Shown: one piece after another, positions 33,114-43,621 of the stretch
Position numbering within the stretch: position 1 is the stretch's first letter
How the letters are laid out: every line of letters starts with the position of its first letter
Assembly (NCBI GenBank): GCA_947561395.2
Contig: OX387182.1
Span: forward strand, 44,757,949 to 44,821,948
Direction of reading: 5' to 3'
From: Buxus sempervirens
Taxonomy: Eukaryota; Streptophyta; Magnoliopsida; Buxales; Buxaceae
Length of the DNA: 64,000 bases
Position numbers and translations under genes: made by a program
The notes under the pieces: model-generated
Told to the model about the DNA's origin: nothing
The model's database searches: none
Seen by the model: the letters and a program-made list of their open reading frames with translations, nothing else

Positions 33114-34906
33114 CTAATCCCTACTCCCTAACTGCTCCTCAAGCTCCCTAATCCTAGCTGCCTGAGTTGCAATGATTCCAGAAGCACCCTCTGCATCAGG
33201 ATCACTCAAAAAGGAGATGACCTCATCTGAAAAAGAAAGCTGGCGCTTCAACGCCCTAAGGTCAGCCAAGGAATCCTGATACTTCTTCCGCATCACACGG
33301 ACTTCAAAGCGACGAGCCTGCCTTTGTTCTTCAAGTTTCTTCTCTATGGCAATGCGGCCAGACTTCTGCTCTTCAAGCTTCCTCTCCAGAACAAGGACTT
33401 TTATCCTAAGCTCTTGAGCCTCCCGTACCCATATTTGTTGAAGCCGCTTATGAGTTACCCTTTCTGACTCCAGAATGTCCTCATAAGTAGGAGAAAGAAC
33501 TGCAGGAGGATCCTCTGGTACTGGGGCATGACTCTGCACCTGTTCCTTGATCCAGAAGTGATAGTCCTTCACATGGGACTCAGAAAAGACTGGACCCCGC
33601 AGAAAGCAAACATAGGACCACTCTTTCATTAATTGAGCATTTAGCCCCATGGTGGCTGAAGTAAGTGGCCCTATAAAGCTCTCATAACCTGTGGGAATCA
33701 TGATTCCCTGGGTCGCTCCAAATTGCCGAAGAACCCTCAAAGGAAGATAGAGAACAGCAGATTTCAAACCTGCTAGGGCCAGAAAGTTTCTATCTCTAAA
33801 GCTGATCACTGTCTCTGGAGTGGGCTGATAAGTGCCAGGCCATCTCACTTGATCATCCTGGAGAGTACCCAAGAAAGTGAACCAGCCTTGCTTGCCACCT
33901 TGGATGTTAGGACATCCCCTATTGCTCATCAAAACAGGAACTTTCAATCTTGGAAAGAAGCGGCGAGTTATTTCTTCTACCTGGCTAAGATGGTCAAGCA
34001 ACCAAAGCTGCAGAAAAAGGGAGTATTTTAATTTATTTCCAAAAAGAAAAAAAAAAGAAAAAGAAAGAAAAAAAAAAAAGGAGAAGAAAAAAAAAAAAGA
34101 GAAGAAGAAGAAAAGAAAAAAAAAAGAAAGGAAAGGAAGAATAGAAAAAAAAAATAGAAGAAAAAAAAAAAAAAGAAAAAAAAAAAAAAAATACATGCAT
34201 ATTTTACCTGTAGGATAGGGGCGCAGGCAAGGAAGCGTTTCTTCTTCCTGGAATAACAATCAGTAAGAGCCTGATATATCTCTACTAGGATCATAGGGGC
34301 CAACCTCTCGCGTTCCCTAACCTGACAGATAACTGAGATGAGAGCCAAGTCAACCTGGTCATCACCCCGTGGAAAAAGCAGCTGATTGACCACTATCAGG
34401 GTCAATGCATTAAACCTAGAGTCCTTGTCATTACTCCTCAGAAGTTTTTCAGTCAAAAAGGTCTTGGACAAGGTCAATAGTGCATCAGAATTTCCTAAGT
34501 CCTTCTTCCCTATACCCAAGAAAGTGGAGGCCTCTTTTTTATAGCTAAGCTTTAGGGGTGGGTTCACAACTTTTTCAGAAAATCTAAGGCCAAGGATGGT
34601 TTCAATCTCTTCTATGGTAGGAGTCATCTCTTTATCATCAAAACGGAAGAGATTCAGCTCAGGTACCCAATGGCCTATCAAAGCTTCAATGATTTCCCAC
34701 TTAAAGGGAATTTTAGGGAGGTGTAGGATGTGCCCTAAGTGGATGGAATCCCAACGAATCTCCTCATCAAGGGTCATGGAGTTAACCCATCTATCATAAA
34801 AGGAATCCACAATATTGTACCTGGTAAGATTAGGAGGTTTTGATCTAACAGGTTGTCTTGCAGGAGGAGATTCAAAGGCAGGAGAAAGCGGCGTAGGGGA
34901 AGCCAT
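33114..34906 (-). CDS. Element B antisense gene 1: PMD-like protein with coiled coil, two exons
   Basis: Exon 1 is 34208-34906 (ATG at 34906) and exon 2 is 33114-34007, joined in phase 0 across a 200-nt GT-AG intron that is almost pure T on the coding strand. The product is 530 residues. Exon 1 has IPFKWEIIEALIGHWVPELN and MTPTIEEIETILGL, the pattern of plant mobile domain/DUF7745-type proteins that often accompany Tat elements. The C-terminal third is a Lys/Glu/Arg coiled coil (VLERKLEEQKSGRIAIEKKL). A TATA box (34997-35006) and a TACGGGC palindrome array (35043-35160) lie directly upstream, so it seems to have its own promoter. Function is unknown; cellular PMD proteins act in transposon silencing and genome stability. 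The frame is intact. Confidence 0.85.
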
Positions 34907-34996
34907 GGAAGCGCCAAAGAAGCCAAGGAAAGCGAGAAAAGACGTGCTCAGGGAGTTTTTCAATTAATAAAAGTGTCACAATGATGTTCCCTAGGA

Positions 34997-35006
34997 GTTT
35001 ATATAG
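34997..35006 (-). promoter_or_regulatory. TATA box of antisense gene 1
   Basis: CTATATAAAC on the minus strand, about 90 bp upstream of the ATG and about 37 bp downstream of the palindrome array. Confidence 0.65.
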
Positions 35007-35042
35007 AAAAAATCGTAAGACAGTAAATTCCGTAATTATATT

Positions 35043-35160
35043 ACGGGCTAGGCTCGCCCGTATAGAAATTACGGATACAGCTGACCGTGAAAAGTTCACG
35101 GGCAGCGCACGCCCGTGATAACTTTACGGGCACAGCCTGCTCGTAGTATAATTACGGTTC
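35043..35160 (-). repeat. Palindrome array upstream of antisense gene 1
   Basis: ACGG begins at 35043, 35071, 35098, 35126 and 35154 (spacings 28, 27, 28, 28 bp), with the same TACGGGC … GCCCGTA arms as the LTR array of this element. Confidence 0.9.
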
Positions 35161-35371
35161 CTTCGAAAAAATGCAAAAAAATGGGAATTTTTAATTTCTT
35201 TGGTTTTCCTAAGATTCACCTGTCCCTGTTTTAACATTCATCAGATAATAAATACTGTAAATAAAGAAGAAAGAATACAAATGGAAATAAAACAAACTTC
35301 TTTTATATATATGAATGTTTACATCACTTTTGCAAAAAAAAAAATAATATACAAAGGTACATGGAAGAATC

Positions 35372-38323
35372 CTAATCTAATGGCCATGCAGGTCCGCTCC
35401 TACGGCCACGGCCTCGTCCTCTGCCTCGACCACGGCCTGTAGATCGCCGGCGCTCAAAGACATGCCGCACAATATTACGGGCCGTGCTACGCGTCATCCT
35501 GCTCAAAACAGACTGAATATCATGCCACATATATAAAGGCACAAAGCCAGCAGTGGGATGATCAGGAGGGACGTACCCTGAAGTATCTACATATCCCGTA
35601 GAATCGGGATCAGACTCTGTACGGGAAGAATCCGCAGAAGGATCAACAGCAGCATGTGTCACCTCCGCATCCTCCATATCAGGACTAACAGGACCAGCAG
35701 GAGCAGATGTCCCAGGTACATCAACCTCCGGCTCCACAAGCTCAGTAGCAGTCATCCCCACCTCGGGCTCTACAGGATCAGCTGTAGCCTCCTCCATCAC
35801 GGCAGTCTCCACGGTAGGCTCTACCACAGCGGCGTCCATAGCCGAATCCATATCAACACCAGCGGATGCAGCAGGAGCAGTCTCAGCTACTGGGGCTGAC
35901 TCTGGCACGTCCTCAGCAGCAGGTACAATATCAGCCTCGACCTCGGGCTCTGCTGCAGGAACCTCCTCTGGACTAGGAGACGTCACGAACTCCACCCGTG
36001 CCACAGAAAACACCTCATCCCGGAAATGCATAGGCACGGGTGAAGCAGGTGAAGAGGGACCAGCTGTGTACTCCTGAAACTAAGAGAAAAATTCAGTCAG
36101 AACAAGACAAACAAATACAAAAGCAGGAATGGAAATAAAAGAAGAAATTAACCTGAGTATCGGATGGACCCGCCTGGTCCTGTGCATCAGATGGACCCGC
36201 CTGATCATGTACATCAGATGGACCCTCCTGGCCCTGGGCTCTGGCTAGCTGCCCCCGGAGATCTGAGATAGTGATATAGAGGGCGTCCCGCTCCGCGATC
36301 GCTGCATCACGCTGGCGCTCTAGATCAGCATAGCGAGACCTGATCTCTGCCAACTGAGCCTCCTGAAATAGAGAAGAAAGAAGTCAGAAAAATGCTAAAA
36401 GCAGATGAAATAGAAATAGAAGATCACAAAAGAAGAAAGCATACCGTGGTGTCGTAGGCCCTAATCACTACCCCTCCTATCTCCGTGACTCCGCCACGGA
36501 CAGGCATGGGTGACATGAGGCACCCAACAGAAGATCGCCTGAACCATGCATCATAGTCACCCTCCTCCAATAATGTCTCTGCCTCAGTCCAATCTAAGAA
36601 CTGGGCAGGATCAACAGGCATAGGAGGATAGAGAGGAGTAGTATCTGGCGGGATGGCAGGAATCCGTGGCTCTCCCACATGCTGAAAGAAGAAACGCTCG
36701 CCACAATACCAGATGCTGCCCAACTGACCAATAAAGAACTGGTATCTCTGTCGTCTCTGGTCAGGGACAAATGCATCATCTCTGGCTGCCTGCAGGGCTA
36801 GCACCTCATGAATGTCCTCCATCCTGGGGACAAATAGCTGAAAACAGAACAAGACATCAGATGTGCGATCCAGGAAGAAAAGAAAAGAAGAAGAAGAGGA
36901 ATTAAAGAAGATTACCTCAGACCGGTATAACCTGTCTAAGTGGGCCCGGGCGGACCTGGGACGACTCTTTTCAGAGTCATGCTCTACATGACACCATCTA
37001 AGTGCCATGGGATACGTCTCCTCAGGCATCGTAGAGGTAGGGCGGAAATAGGGTATATAAACCCTAGCAAAAAACTGCAAGAAAGAAGAAAACAGTTAGA
37101 GGAATATAAAATGAGAGATAAACAGAAAGAGATAAAGAAAAAGAAGGGAAATAAGGTTCACCTGCAAGAAGGGCCAGAAGAACCTGCACCCAACTCCAGC
37201 CCCTCTGGATGTAGAGAGGCCGCTCACTAATCGGCGCAGGCCAGCCAGAATAGTACCAAATATGAGCGGGCCCCAGGCATACCTCCTCGCCCGCTGCAGA
37301 TCTCCCAGAAGACTCAAGAAGTAAGGACTAACTGAAGTCGTGTCCTCTGGGAAGAAGCAGGATCCCATCATATACAGAAAAAGAAATCGGAAGGCGAAGG
37401 GGAACACATGGTCACCGGCAGCAAGCTGGCCAAACTGCCTCCTCCGGAAAGTCTCTCTCAACCATGTCAGAGACAATCTAGCTCTCCCCCGATCCCATGC
37501 CTCAGGAGGCAGCACAATGTATCCGAGATAACCAGCAATCTCATCGGCCTCTGGCATCGCCATCTCAGTAATAACATCACCGATCATCCTAATCTCGGTG
37601 ATGAGCGTGAAATCAGAAGGCCGGATCCCAATCTCAATATCTGGGAAATGGAAGCTCAAGGTCTCTGGGAAAAACCTCTCCAATAATGCTGCAATGAGGG
37701 CTCGATCCAAGCGAACGTCCGGAATAGTGATAAACATGCCGAAACCGTACAATCCTAGCTCCCGACGATAAGCCGAACTGCAAGCTCTCAAGAATCTAGT
37801 AAAGCTGGCCCAACTCCCTCTATAATGGGACATAGCAAAATCCAAAGGGATATCCGCCCTAACGCATGCTGAAGGATGAGTCCTCAAACCATGCAGAAGA
37901 TCAGTGTCCCTAATCTGGGCAGCCACCTCCTCAGGGATCTCAACCCTGGTCCTGGCCTCATCTCTGCCACGGCCCCCTCTGCGGCCTCCTCTATGACCCT
38001 CATCAAGGTCTCTATCTACGCCTCCAGCTCGACGCCTGCTACGGCTCCTATCTCTGCCCGAAGCCTCAACTGCCGGCTAAAGGAACAATTGGAAAGAAGA
38101 AAGGATCAAGGAGATGTTTTTGTAAAAGAATGTTAAATTCAGAAGGGTTAGAGAATACCTCGGGGGTCGCCTCACGCGAATCCCCAGAAGGGAAATCTGG
38201 GATATCAGAATCGGAATCCCTCTCAGCCCTCGAAGACGAGGCCACATCAGCAGGATCTCGCCTAACCCTCGAGGAGGAAGGCTCATCTGCAGGATCTCGA
38301 GAAGCCGATCTAAGGCGGGCCAT
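35372..38323 (-). CDS. Element B antisense gene 2: six-exon PMD-like protein with RG-rich tail
   Basis: Exons on the minus strand: 38323-38159, 38076-37162, 37074-36916, 36837-36445, 36362-36153 and 36079-35372. All five introns are 71-91 nt, GT-AG and phase 0, giving 849 residues without a stop. Exon 1 is Ser/Asp/Arg-rich. Exon 2 has a PMD-like core (YGFGMFITIPDV, LDRALIAALLERFFPETLSF). Exon 5 is a coiled coil (AEIRSRYADLERQRDAAIAE) followed by three GPSD-type repeats. Exon 6 is Ala/Glu/Pro/Val-rich and acidic, ending in an RGRGRGRGR basic tail suggestive of nucleic-acid binding. A palindrome array of the element's own type lies 1.2 kb upstream (39496-39600), with a possible 5'UTR intron (donor near 39203). 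Its function is unknown. The intact frame across six exons argues for selection or very recent insertion. Confidence 0.85.
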
Positions 38324-39495
38324 CTACGGTTCAAATCAGGGAGATGATTAATTATTTAAATTTTTTAGTTGCTTGATTAATCATTCTAACCGGGTTTAAT
38401 TGATTGACAGGGAAAAAGAAAAATGGAGAATGGAAAAAGTGCTTCAAAAACTCCCAATCAAAATCAGAAGTCAATTGAAGGAGTTTAATTTTCTGTTTGG
38501 AAATTTTAGTGATAGTCGAAGCATGTTGGAATGAAGATTACCTATGCTATACTAAGTTGCTTAAATGCCAGGTGAATCAAGGAGCAACTCATGTCAAGTT
38601 ATGTATTCAGCTCCAGGGAATAAAATTCAAGTCTACACAAGCATAGCAACACCACAGGCCAAAAGCCAAGATGGAGATAGCAATTGCACTTGAGATTTAA
38701 AAATAAGGATGCTCTAGCAGTTAATAGAGTGGCATTCAAGGAGAAGGCAGATCAAATCAGGCAAAATACAGCAATGTAAAGCTAACATTTCAAGACAGAA
38801 AATTGCATGAAACAACTTCTTAAGGAATAAACAAGTTGGCCAAATAATCAAAGGGAATCTAGAGTATACAAGATTGAAGCAGCAATCCAGACTCAACCAG
38901 AAAATTTACACATATCAGTTCTGTCAGCATGGAGCAAATTCAAAAATTCGGAAATTGGACATTCAAAAGACAAATCTGTTAACCCAAGAGCAGAAAGTCA
39001 TTTGGTCGTATATAGAAGTTGAAGATTTACTCATGAGGATCATGCAAGCATTTCAAGCATCTCTTCAACAATTTTCGGATGTAGCATTGGCATAAAAATC
39101 AGTGGTTGAACCATAAAACAAGTCTGAATTTCTACAACCAAGGAACAGAAGATTGAATAGCATGGACGAACTGTTTGCAAGAAGAATTTGAGAAAAGGCA
39201 TACCTGATTATCTGAATGGAGGTTTTGCAAGCTAAAATCTTACTCCACTGAAGCTTCAAGGAAGAAGGCAAGTGGTCGCTGGAAAGCAGTGATCGCCGAA
39301 GGAGAATGGTCGCCGGAAAAAAATGAGAAGCTCGCCGAAGGAGAATAGTAATCGCCGGAGATCACCGGAGAAGGAATCGGACTGTTGAAGAAGAAGGAAA
39401 GACCGGAGAAAATAGCACGGGCAGCAGAGAATTAGGGCACAGTGCAAGCAGAGGAGAAATGGTCGCGGTCGCGAACTTAAGAAGAAGAGTAAAAT

Positions 39496-39600
39496 CCGTA
39501 ACATCAGTACGGGCATCAGACGCCCGTGAGCCTACTACGGTCCCAGTCGCCCGTGAACCCTCTACGGTCAGGGTCTGTCCGTAAGCCAAATACGGGCGAA
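39496..39600 (-). repeat. Palindrome array upstream of antisense gene 2
   Basis: ACGG begins at 39509, 39537, 39564 and 39592 (28, 27, 28 bp), plus a half site at 39496-39500. It is the fourth location of this motif inside element B. Confidence 0.88.
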
Positions 39601-39935
39601 GCCATAAAATTGCACATTTTTATCATTTTTTCACAATTTTTAGGAGATCAATGTACATATTAGTTGTAAGTTGCAAGGATTGCCACCTTACCCACTTTTG
39701 TTTAAAAATTTTGTCTCAAATCTCACTTCATAGCCCACAAGTGCTCAGTGAGAGGAGAGAGGAAGATTTGGCCCTTAAGCTGAGGGACTTCTTAGCAAAT
39801 CTTCCACAATCAATTCTTTTTTTCAAAAATCATCCCTTTAATCCTTGCAAAGTGCAATTGATTATACAAAAATCTCAGAAAGTGCAATTGGCGGGTCTTT
39901 TTGCTCTCTGCTTGTAATTGGTTCCAATTACCAGC

Positions 39936-39949
39936 AAAGAGGGGGCAGC
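39936..39949 (+). other. Polypurine tract of element B
   Basis: AAAGAGGGGGCAGC directly before the 3' LTR, the expected primer for plus-strand DNA synthesis. Confidence 0.85.
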
Positions 39950-41762
39950 TGTAGACACCCCAAATTGCACTGCCAAATGAGAAAATAATAAAAACATGTA
40001 ATTAGAGCTTAAAACAGGTCAAAAAAGCCTAAAAATAGAAAGAACAGGCTTTGCCCGTATTGGCTTCACGGGCCTATCTCGCCCGTAAAATATCTACGGG
40101 CAGGCGCGTCCGTAGTACCAATACGGTCACCATTGGACCGTAAATCATTTACGGGCATTAAAGACACGTGCAAGTTTGGTCCTTCTCTCGATTTCCGAGC
40201 TTTATTTGAAGTCCAATATATCTTTAAACGAGCGAATTAAGTATTTTATTCGCTGAAGCCACTATGGATGGGCATTATCTCTATATTTCACTCTATCCTG
40301 AGAATCAGGATATATCCTTCTGGACCAACCATGCCCCTGGGTGTGTCTATAAATAGAGGCTCATTCCTCTAGCTTAGGGCCACGAAATTTTGAGTCCAAA
40401 GAAGAATCAAAAGCTCCAAGAGAAGAGAAAGGAATTCCTGCTGCTCTGCCTGCTCAATCCAGGTAAGTCCCCTATCCCTTTTTATTTTCTGTCTTCAATT
40501 CTAGAAATAATAGAATCATCTCTATTGCTGTAGAATAAGGCCATATCTGTTTTTGTATTCCTAAACCTGCCTCCAAGTACCTCAAGGGTCTCTCTAGCCG
40601 TAAAACGTGAAGAGAGAACTAGGGGAAAGGGGAACAGGTGGATCCCTAGAATAGAACCCCATATCTGTTTTTTTCTTTTTTTTCATAGAATAAGGCCTAT
40701 GATTGTGCTTGTGTAACCAAACCTATCTCTAAGTACCTCAAGAGTCTCTCTAACCGTAAAACGTGAAGAGAGAACTAGGGGAAAAGAGAACAGGTGGATC
40801 CGTAGGGTAGACCCCCATGTGCTCTAATTTGTGAGATGTGGCTGTTTTAAATATCCTGATCATGTTTTAATGCTTTTTATGGTATATCTGAATGAATTAC
40901 ATGAATCCATGATGTTTATAGCATGAGATCCCCTATTTTTTCTAAAATTTGGATTTTTGCCACTTTTGCACCTACAGCACTGTTTTCGTGATTTTTGTGG
41001 TTTTAGGCTAGGATCTTGGATTTATCATGATCAATATGGTAGATCTGAATCCAGAAGCCTGAAAATAAATTCTAGGGTTTCATGAGATGATTTTTAAATT
41101 GTTTTTCATTATTGAGAGAAGACCCTACGATCTAAATTCTCCCCTTTTGGTGTTTTTCATTAATGTGGATATTTTTGGTTTTGATTTTCAGATTTAATGT
41201 GAAATTTGGGCTTTATCTATGTCCTGGACTATTCAAGTTCAATTTTGAAATATTTTATAAAAATCATATTTTTCCAGATTTCTAGAATTTTGACTTGAAG
41301 CCAGATTTTTGGATTTTTCACTTTAAATTGATTTTATTTGATTTTATCTCAATTTTGTGTTGATCATGAAACCCTAGGAATGGTATGATCATATTTGATA
41401 GTTCTGGATCAATCAGAATATTCATATGAAAAAACCATACAATTTTTGCCTTTTTTGTGATTTTTCCTAATTTTTATAGCAAGCTTTTTCCTTTATTTTA
41501 AACATGAACAATGCCTGGCAACCACCTTGTGTGGATGAATAGGGGTGCCTAACACCTTCCCCTGTTCATAACCTAATCCCCTTACCCATCTCTGGTTGGT
41601 TTTTTTAGGAGGGATATTTTGCCCTAAAATTTGCCTTTTGTGCTTATTTAATATTTTGGTGTCCATTCACACCTAAATTGAATGGTGGCGACTCTTTGTT
41701 TTATTTAATCCCGTGTGATGATTGAGGAAATCATAAAGATTGATTTTTTTCCATGTCTCACA
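39950..41762 (+). repeat. Element B 3' LTR
   Basis: Same length as the 5' LTR with a constant offset of 19,561. I found no substitution in line-by-line reading. Contains copies of the palindrome array (40052-40161), TATA box (40346-40356), splice donor (40462/40463) and hairpin (41536-41568). Confidence 0.95.
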
Positions 41763-42263
41763 ACAGTAGAGAAGAAACCATTTAAAACCCAAAAACCTCC
41801 CTTTTCCCTTTCTCCTCTAACCCTCGGTGAGCAACCAAAAATGAGAACCCTCGGGTTCTCACTTTAAGTTATATAAAATTTTAAATCAACCCACTTAAAC
41901 CGGTTTAATTGAACCGAACCCTCACTAAACCACCAAACCACCCAATAAACTTATCTATTAGACTATTCCACCACCAATCAATTAATTAAACCGAACCTAA
42001 TAAAATAATTCCTTCCCTCAAGTAAAGTAACTCGATTTAAACCCGTTACGGCCAAACCAACTAAATCAAACTCTAACACTTAAGTTGGTTCACTTGAATG
42101 AACCAAACCACAAAAACCTAACCTTATCAATTTAACCAGTTTACTCAAAGAAAACTCATTCAATTAAGCCTTTTCTTTAAAATTGGATTAAGTAACCTCA
42201 TTAAATCCTTTAATCCCCTAATTAACCTTGATTAAAAATTTCTTGAAAATTCAGGGTTTTACA

Positions 42264-42534
42264 AATCGTAGGAAGGAGAAAAAGAAAAGAGAGGAACAAG
42301 AGGTGGCTGAACAACCTTTCCTTCTCCATTCAGATTTATCAAGTGATTGTTTTCTCCTTTCTGTTTGGAGCTGATCACACCTGGGAAGAGGAGAGTATTA
42401 ATCATGTGAATCAGGTATTTAAAAAAAAATCAGATCTGAGTTTTATTTTGGGCTAGGCGTCAACTTGTCTTGATAAAATTTTTTTCTGATTATGATTTTA
42501 TGTGTGCAATTTTGAATTAGATTTGAAGGAAAAG
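42264..42534. other. Short spacer between D and element C
   Basis: Purine-rich at the left (42268-42345), similar to 17350-17425 on the other side of D. No gene recognised. It continues at 56146 beyond element C. Confidence 0.4.
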
Positions 42535-43621
42535 TGTTGCTCCGAAATTGGGCCAGTGTGGACAGGTGTCGAATGTGATGATGTGTCTCTACGCGGGTGT
42601 GCCAGTATCGTTTGATACAAATGATTTTCGGGTCGAACCCTGACCCCGGGCACCTGTTCTGAATCTGAACCGGAATCGGTCCAGTCGTACTGCAAGTCAC
42701 CTGTAATAAAACGGGTCAGGCGATGATATGAAGACTAGGGGTCCGGTCTTCGTTTGGGTTCTTGTAAGTGTTTGAAAGCAACTAATGGCACACAAATCCT
42801 TTTATTATAAAATCGGCCGACGAGCCGAAAGCGACAACAGATAATCCCCAAAATGGAAACAAAAAGTACAAAAAGAAAACCGACATGGCTTGCAGGACCG
42901 GCCTGTCCTGGTCTTATAGCCGTAATCGGGTATAAGTGCAGGAGGAAGGGGGCGGCTGCTAGCAAAGTCAGTTCAGGGGGTTCACCTTGGATTGCTGCTT
43001 ACCCGAAAATACACACGTCACCTGGCGTGATCAGAGCGAGTCTCGGGACCGGCTGCTCGGGATTCTGTAAACACAGAACTGCGAGTCAGGGGCGGCCTCA
43101 ACTTACTCTCCGGTGGCAGGATTCTGGTGTTAATCGAAGTAAAGAGGGGTCGAAGATGTCACTGCGACTGGAAGCAGTGAGAGAGGTCCTAGTTTATCCT
43201 TCTGTATTAGAGGGGATAAAGGATCACGGATGATCAAAATAATATAATAACCGGTTGCGGTTGGGTGGATTGTGTCCCTGAGCTCTTCAAATTGGTGCCT
43301 TTTATAGCTGATCTTTGACGGTTTGTTCAACGTCCTACTCTTGCACAATCTTCATGGTGGTTGGTCGTCTTCAGTCTTCAGTTCCAAAACGATAACCGCT
43401 CGGCCACGATCTTCAACTGGTTTATCCTTGAACGACCGATGACACGATCTTCTGATATTCGTGGTTTTGTCGTGACTCGAATTGTATTCTTGGTTCTGTG
43501 TTCATGCTGACGTGGCTTAACCAACTATGCGAGGTCTACATGCTTTGATGCCGTGGCCTAAATATGCCACATAGGCACCACGTGTCCATTTCTTATTCGT
43601 CGGTCATATAGGGTGTAAACA
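42535..43621 (-). repeat. Element C 3' LTR
   Basis: 1,087 bp. A TATA box (CTATAAAAGG, minus strand) lies at 43299-43308. The polypurine tract AGGGGGGCAA (minus strand) abuts it at 43622-43631. Confidence 0.92.

Larger units (their letters stand above)
38324..39949. other. Leader of antisense gene 2 and 3' untranslated region of element B
   Basis: No credible protein. On the minus strand it may hold a 5'UTR exon ending CAG|GTATGC near 39204 and an intron running to the ATG at 38323. The palindrome array and polypurine tract are at its right end. Confidence 0.45.
20389..41762 (+). mobile_element. Element B: intact 21.4-kb Tat/Ogre-like Ty3/gypsy retrotransposon
   Basis: Two 1,813-bp LTRs (20389-22201, 39950-41762) start TGTAGACACCCC and end CCATGTCTCACA. 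By eye I see no difference between them. The 5-bp target duplication acagt lies at 20384-20388 and 41763-41767. Inside are a primer-binding site, a 2.7-kb leader with a 22-unit tandem repeat, gag-pro (24925-28551), pol (28542-32138) with RT, two RNase H domains and integrase, then two spliced antisense genes (33114-34906, 35372-38323) and a purine tract before the 3' LTR. The size, the second RNase H domain and the DNG protease motif match the Tat/Ogre lineage. All visible catalytic residues are present, so it may still be active. Confidence 0.95.
17468..42263 (+). mobile_element. Old LTR-like insertion D, split by element B
   Basis: The left part is 17468-20388 and the right part 41768-42263; about 3.4 kb once B and one target-site copy are removed. 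It starts TCTAACGCTTCGGATCCG and ends CAGGGTTTTACA, matching LTR E (TGTAACGCCCCGGATCCG … CAGGGTCTTACA) and resembling F and G. It shares with E the internal palindrome GAGATACGAATATCTC region near 17711 and a repeated GAGTACAC segment near 17969-18110. Flanks gatca and aatcg agree only at the central three bases, so the target duplication is decayed or the boundary is off by a little. No coding region was found. Confidence 0.55.

Noticed and set aside
34028..34200. Long phenylalanine-rich reading frame
   Set aside because: This is the T-rich intron of antisense gene 1 read through; splice sites at 34207 and 34008 remove it.
42853..43233. 126-codon ORF, repeated at 55372-55752
   Set aside because: It lies in both LTRs of element C, so its duplication reflects the LTR pair; no domain is recognisable and it is on the strand opposite to transcription.
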